Of a stretch of 64,000 nt of DNA, positions 58,391 to 64,000 are shown piece by piece. Positions within the stretch are counted from its first letter, which is position 1. Each line of letters starts with the position of its first letter. The DNA is taken from assembly GCA_008921705.1 (NCBI GenBank), contig VFFE01007500.1, positions 3,090,587-3,154,586 on the forward strand, in the 5' to 3' direction. The position numbers and the translations under genes are program-made. Below the pieces are notes generated by a model. It worked only from the letters and a program-made list of their open reading frames with translations, was not told where the DNA came from and ran no database searches. The DNA comes from Burhinus oedicnemus. Its lineage: Eukaryota; Chordata; Aves; Charadriiformes; Burhinidae.

Positions 58391-59001
58391 GTCAGAAAAT
58401 GTATTATTTACACAAACATCTAGTATAAATTATAAACATGACTACGTACAAGGATTGTATATGACATATAGTGATATGCATGCATTGAAAAAGAAGTTTT
58501 CAGCAAATATAATTCTCAGCAGTAACATTTAAAGATCAGCTGTGATTGTTTTTAATGAGAGTATAACCCAAACTAGTTCTTTTGGGGAATCCATGGATAT
58601 TTCACCAGTCACATGCAGGACCCCAAAATTCCTAATTCTTTTCTTCTGCACTGTGAACTTTGCATTGTTCCTAAAGCCTGGATTCGTCCATTTTTATTAA
58701 GTATGTAAAATCAGTCTCTTAAGGAGACATAATATATTGGCTAAAAAACTTTAAAATTAAATGGTAGGCCTTTGTAAAAGTTCATACAAATACATTTATT
58801 TTGAGGTAAATGAAAGAAGTCCTGTGACCTTGTGGCCTTAGTTATATAGAAGACAACTTTATATAAGCATAACTTTCCTTTCTTACCTTAAAATGAAAGG
58901 GTAAAAAACCTCCTACTGTCTTTTACTAACCTTAGAAAATGATAACAGGACTCTTTGCCAACAGTTTTGTCTGGCTTATGGATTGCCTTTTCTCTCTCTA
59001 G

Positions 59002-59115
59002 CGACACTGTCTGCCTCCAGTGACCACCCACAACATGATTGACGATGGCAATGATCCAATCCTCAATACCATCCGACGCATTGGCCTTTTCAATAACCGG
59101 ACAGACAGAGTAAAG
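59002..59115 (+). CDS. GYS2: GYS2 exon 11 (residues 438-475)
   Basis: This 114-nt, phase 0-0 exon has its acceptor CTCTAG ending at 59001 and donor GT at 59116-59117. It reads [20 protein letters not shown], then [18 protein letters not shown]. Human GYS2 begins this segment RQSLPP, so HC is a local substitution in an otherwise conserved exon. Confidence 0.97.
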
Positions 59116-61238
59116 GTACATTCTGTCATTTTCATTTTAGATATAAAACGGAATTTCTTTAAACAATCTTAGTCTGGATCATTAGCATGGGGAGTGCAGT
59201 CAAATTCTTGATGGGCAGTATTATACTGGTAGAGTACTGCTTCCCTCTTCCTCCCTTTCCAGGAATAACAACTAGTCACTTCACAGATATCCTCAGTTGC
59301 TGTTTAACCAGTTAATTTCAAGTTAGAAATCTGATGTTAGGGAATTGTTTTCATTGCTGCCTCCTGTACTGAATGAGAAGCTACTACTCCTGAAATCCAG
59401 AAAAGTGTCACAGGTCATTTGCACCATTTATAACTCTGTAATAGATTCATTTGCTTAAAACTGGAAGTCTAGAGTATGAGCACGGATGTTTCTGGAGTAT
59501 TGGTTCATTGCTTAAGAACAGCATTTGCTGTAGAAGGTAACCAGGGCTTTGACCCTGAGCAGAAATACTTTCTGTTCATGCTCTGCTCATGTTTACATCA
59601 ACTGTTGAAGCTAAATGTATGTAAATAATTCCTTTCCTTACTTCCATGTCTATCTTGCCAGACCACAGAAATGATCAGCTCCCATTTTCACAAGTCTCCC
59701 AAAGTTTTTTTTGGTCTGGCAGCCTCTGGCATTCTTTCTGTTGACTATGACTATCTCATCATCTGTCTATTCAAAGTAGAACCTAAAGTTGCAAATACTT
59801 TATCTTCCAAACCTTCTTTTTGAAGTCAGATCCATAGTATCTCTGACAATAACATATCACTGATTCTCAGTGTTTTGGCTTTTAAACCCATGACAATAAC
59901 TGAGTAAACATTCTCCTCAACTTCCTAGCTGCTTCTTCCTGGCTTAACATATTCTCTGCTAAGCATGTGTCTCAATGAGCTCTGAGAGCATAATATGATA
60001 ATAATATACTAGATGTAACAAAAGTAGGGTGGAAGGATGCACTGTATATAAATGTAATAAAACATTCCTCAGAACTAAGTCATTAGAAAGCAGATAGCAT
60101 ATAACACCGCAGACACCTCTTCCTGCTTCTCAGCAGACTGGATTGGCTAGCTATATGTCAAGTTTGTACAGAACTGTCATTACCACTGGAAAATTACCTG
60201 CTGCATGAACTGATGTAATAGTTAATGAGCTGAATGTCATGCACAAAAATTCTGTAAACTTCAAATGGAAAGTCATTTTGAGAGATGTATGACATATCCA
60301 TGCAGACACAGTTGGCATGTGAAAAATAGCCTCAGCAGTGCCAATGGAAAATCTTATTTGAATCATCTGAGATCAAATAAGCTTGCATAATGAGTTTACA
60401 ACCCATTTACTCATTGAATGCATTCATGTGTTGATTTACTCAAGTGAGTAGCACGACTATATTATTAAGAAAGGATAAAAGCATATCCTTGACATGGAAA
60501 ATTGGCTGCAATATGTTTATTTGGGGAAAAAAAACCCGAAAAGGTTAAACTCTTCTCTCACACTTCTTCCTCCCAAAGCTGACTGGACAGCATACACAAG
60601 GCACTTCTCTACTTAACAGTGGAATATGGGGCGATGACCCCAAGCCCTGCAGAGTCATGCAGATAAATTAGCTTGGGTCCTGAAAGTGGACATTAGCCTA
60701 AGTTAATAAGCTTTGTCTTTCAGCAAGATTAGTTAGCCTAGGCACAGGATTATGATGATGGGGCTATAATATGTCTGGTTCCAAATTCTCTCAGTTCTTC
60801 AAAGATCTGTTGAGTACCATAAGCATTCCTGTATTTCAGTGGGATGCTGTGAATCTCAGAAGTGCTGTATTCTCCTGAGCCTTCCTCTGGAACAAGACAT
60901 TCCAGTACTCTGTACCTTGGTACAACAGACCGAGAGAACAAATTTAGTATTGCTAAATGCCACAGCCTTAGGCATAATTCTCAATGCACATGGTCTTCTT
61001 TGATCAACAAGGATAATGCTGGAGACCTGTCCAGAAAAAGGGTTCATTATCAGTACTATTTCCAGGACAAGACTGCACATTTTAGTATGGAAAGTGAATT
61101 AAATAACAGATGGGCAAAGGAGATGTTGTCCAGACACTTAGGAAAGACCAGAGTGAAGAAATTGCTTAAGCTTATTGATAATTAAAATGTATTGATGATG
61201 GTTTTCTTTCACCTCTAATGTAAGTTTTGAATATCCAG

Positions 61239-61365
61239 GTGATTCTACATCCGGAGTTTCTTTCTTCAACAAGCCCATTGCTGCCCTTGGACTATGAGGA
61301 ATTTGTTAGAGGCTGCCACCTTGGTGTATTTCCATCATACTATGAACCCTGGGGTTACACTCCAG
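61239..61365 (+). CDS. GYS2: GYS2 exon 12 (residues 476-517)
   Basis: This 127-nt exon has its acceptor ATCCAG ending at 61238 and donor GT at 61366-61367, phase 0 to 1. It reads [20 protein letters not shown], then [21 protein letters not shown]. Glu511 is the first Glu of the conserved E-x7-E catalytic motif of retaining GT-B glycosyltransferases. Confidence 0.98.

Positions 61366-64000
<2,635 letters not shown>

Larger units (their letters stand above)
57656..61238 (+). other. GYS2: GYS2 introns 9, 10 and 11
   Basis: Intron 9 is 57656-58311 (phase 2), intron 10 is 58391-59001 (phase 0) and intron 11 is 59116-61238 (phase 0), interleaved with exons 10 and 11. All are GT-AG. Intron 11 contains a 107-codon open frame at 60862-61185 on the + strand, overlapped by open minus-strand frames. 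It has no recognised domain and no splice or promoter support. Nothing else stands out. Confidence 0.7.

Noticed and set aside
60862..61185. 107-codon open frame in GYS2 intron 11 as a gene or exon
   Set aside because: No recognisable domain, opposite-strand frames are open too, and no splice or promoter support. Known GYS2 exons join exactly without it.

Overview
The window is vertebrate nuclear DNA, most likely from a bird. The reasons are split genes with GT-AG introns, two reverse-transcriptase-bearing CR1 LINE fragments plus a third CR1 3' end, two solo LTRs of an avian ERVL-like family, and proteins closest to those I remember from chicken. Nothing bacterial or plasmid-like is present. 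The species cannot be fixed from the sequence.

Layout. Positions 1-6485 hold the 3' part of the L-lactate dehydrogenase B gene (LDHB, + strand): a partial exon, five complete downstream exons, the stop codon and a polyadenylation signal. Positions 6485-19900 are intergenic. They are mostly AT-rich and featureless, apart from a CR1 fragment (about 17118-17612) that abuts a short, very CpG-rich block (about 17640-17935) carrying strong CTCF-like and YY1-like motifs. From 20008 the liver glycogen synthase gene (GYS2, + strand) runs to the right edge. Thirteen coding exons (about 549 codons) are visible, and the gene continues beyond 64000. Intron 1 (10 kb) holds a second CR1. Intron 4 (12 kb) holds two same-orientation solo LTRs and a CR1 3' end.

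The LDHB-GYS2 head-to-tail order matches the arrangement I know from mammals and birds (KCNJ8/ABCC9 - LDHB - GYS2 - SPX/GOLT1B). The two enzymes are metabolically related (lactate/pyruvate exchange and hepatic glycogen synthesis) but nothing here shows joint regulation.

All 19 exon boundaries were placed by reading GT/AG sites and checking that reading phase and protein length close exactly: 333 residues for LDHB if 52 lie upstream, and the GYS2 catalytic E-x7-E pair at 511/519. Most open frames in the introns and spacer look like chance. The observations most worth checking are the CpG/CTCF/YY1 block between the genes, a histidine at LDHB residue 119 where a phenylalanine is expected, and a muscle-type N-terminal phosphorylation segment on GYS2. 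I found no clear sign of a wholly new system.
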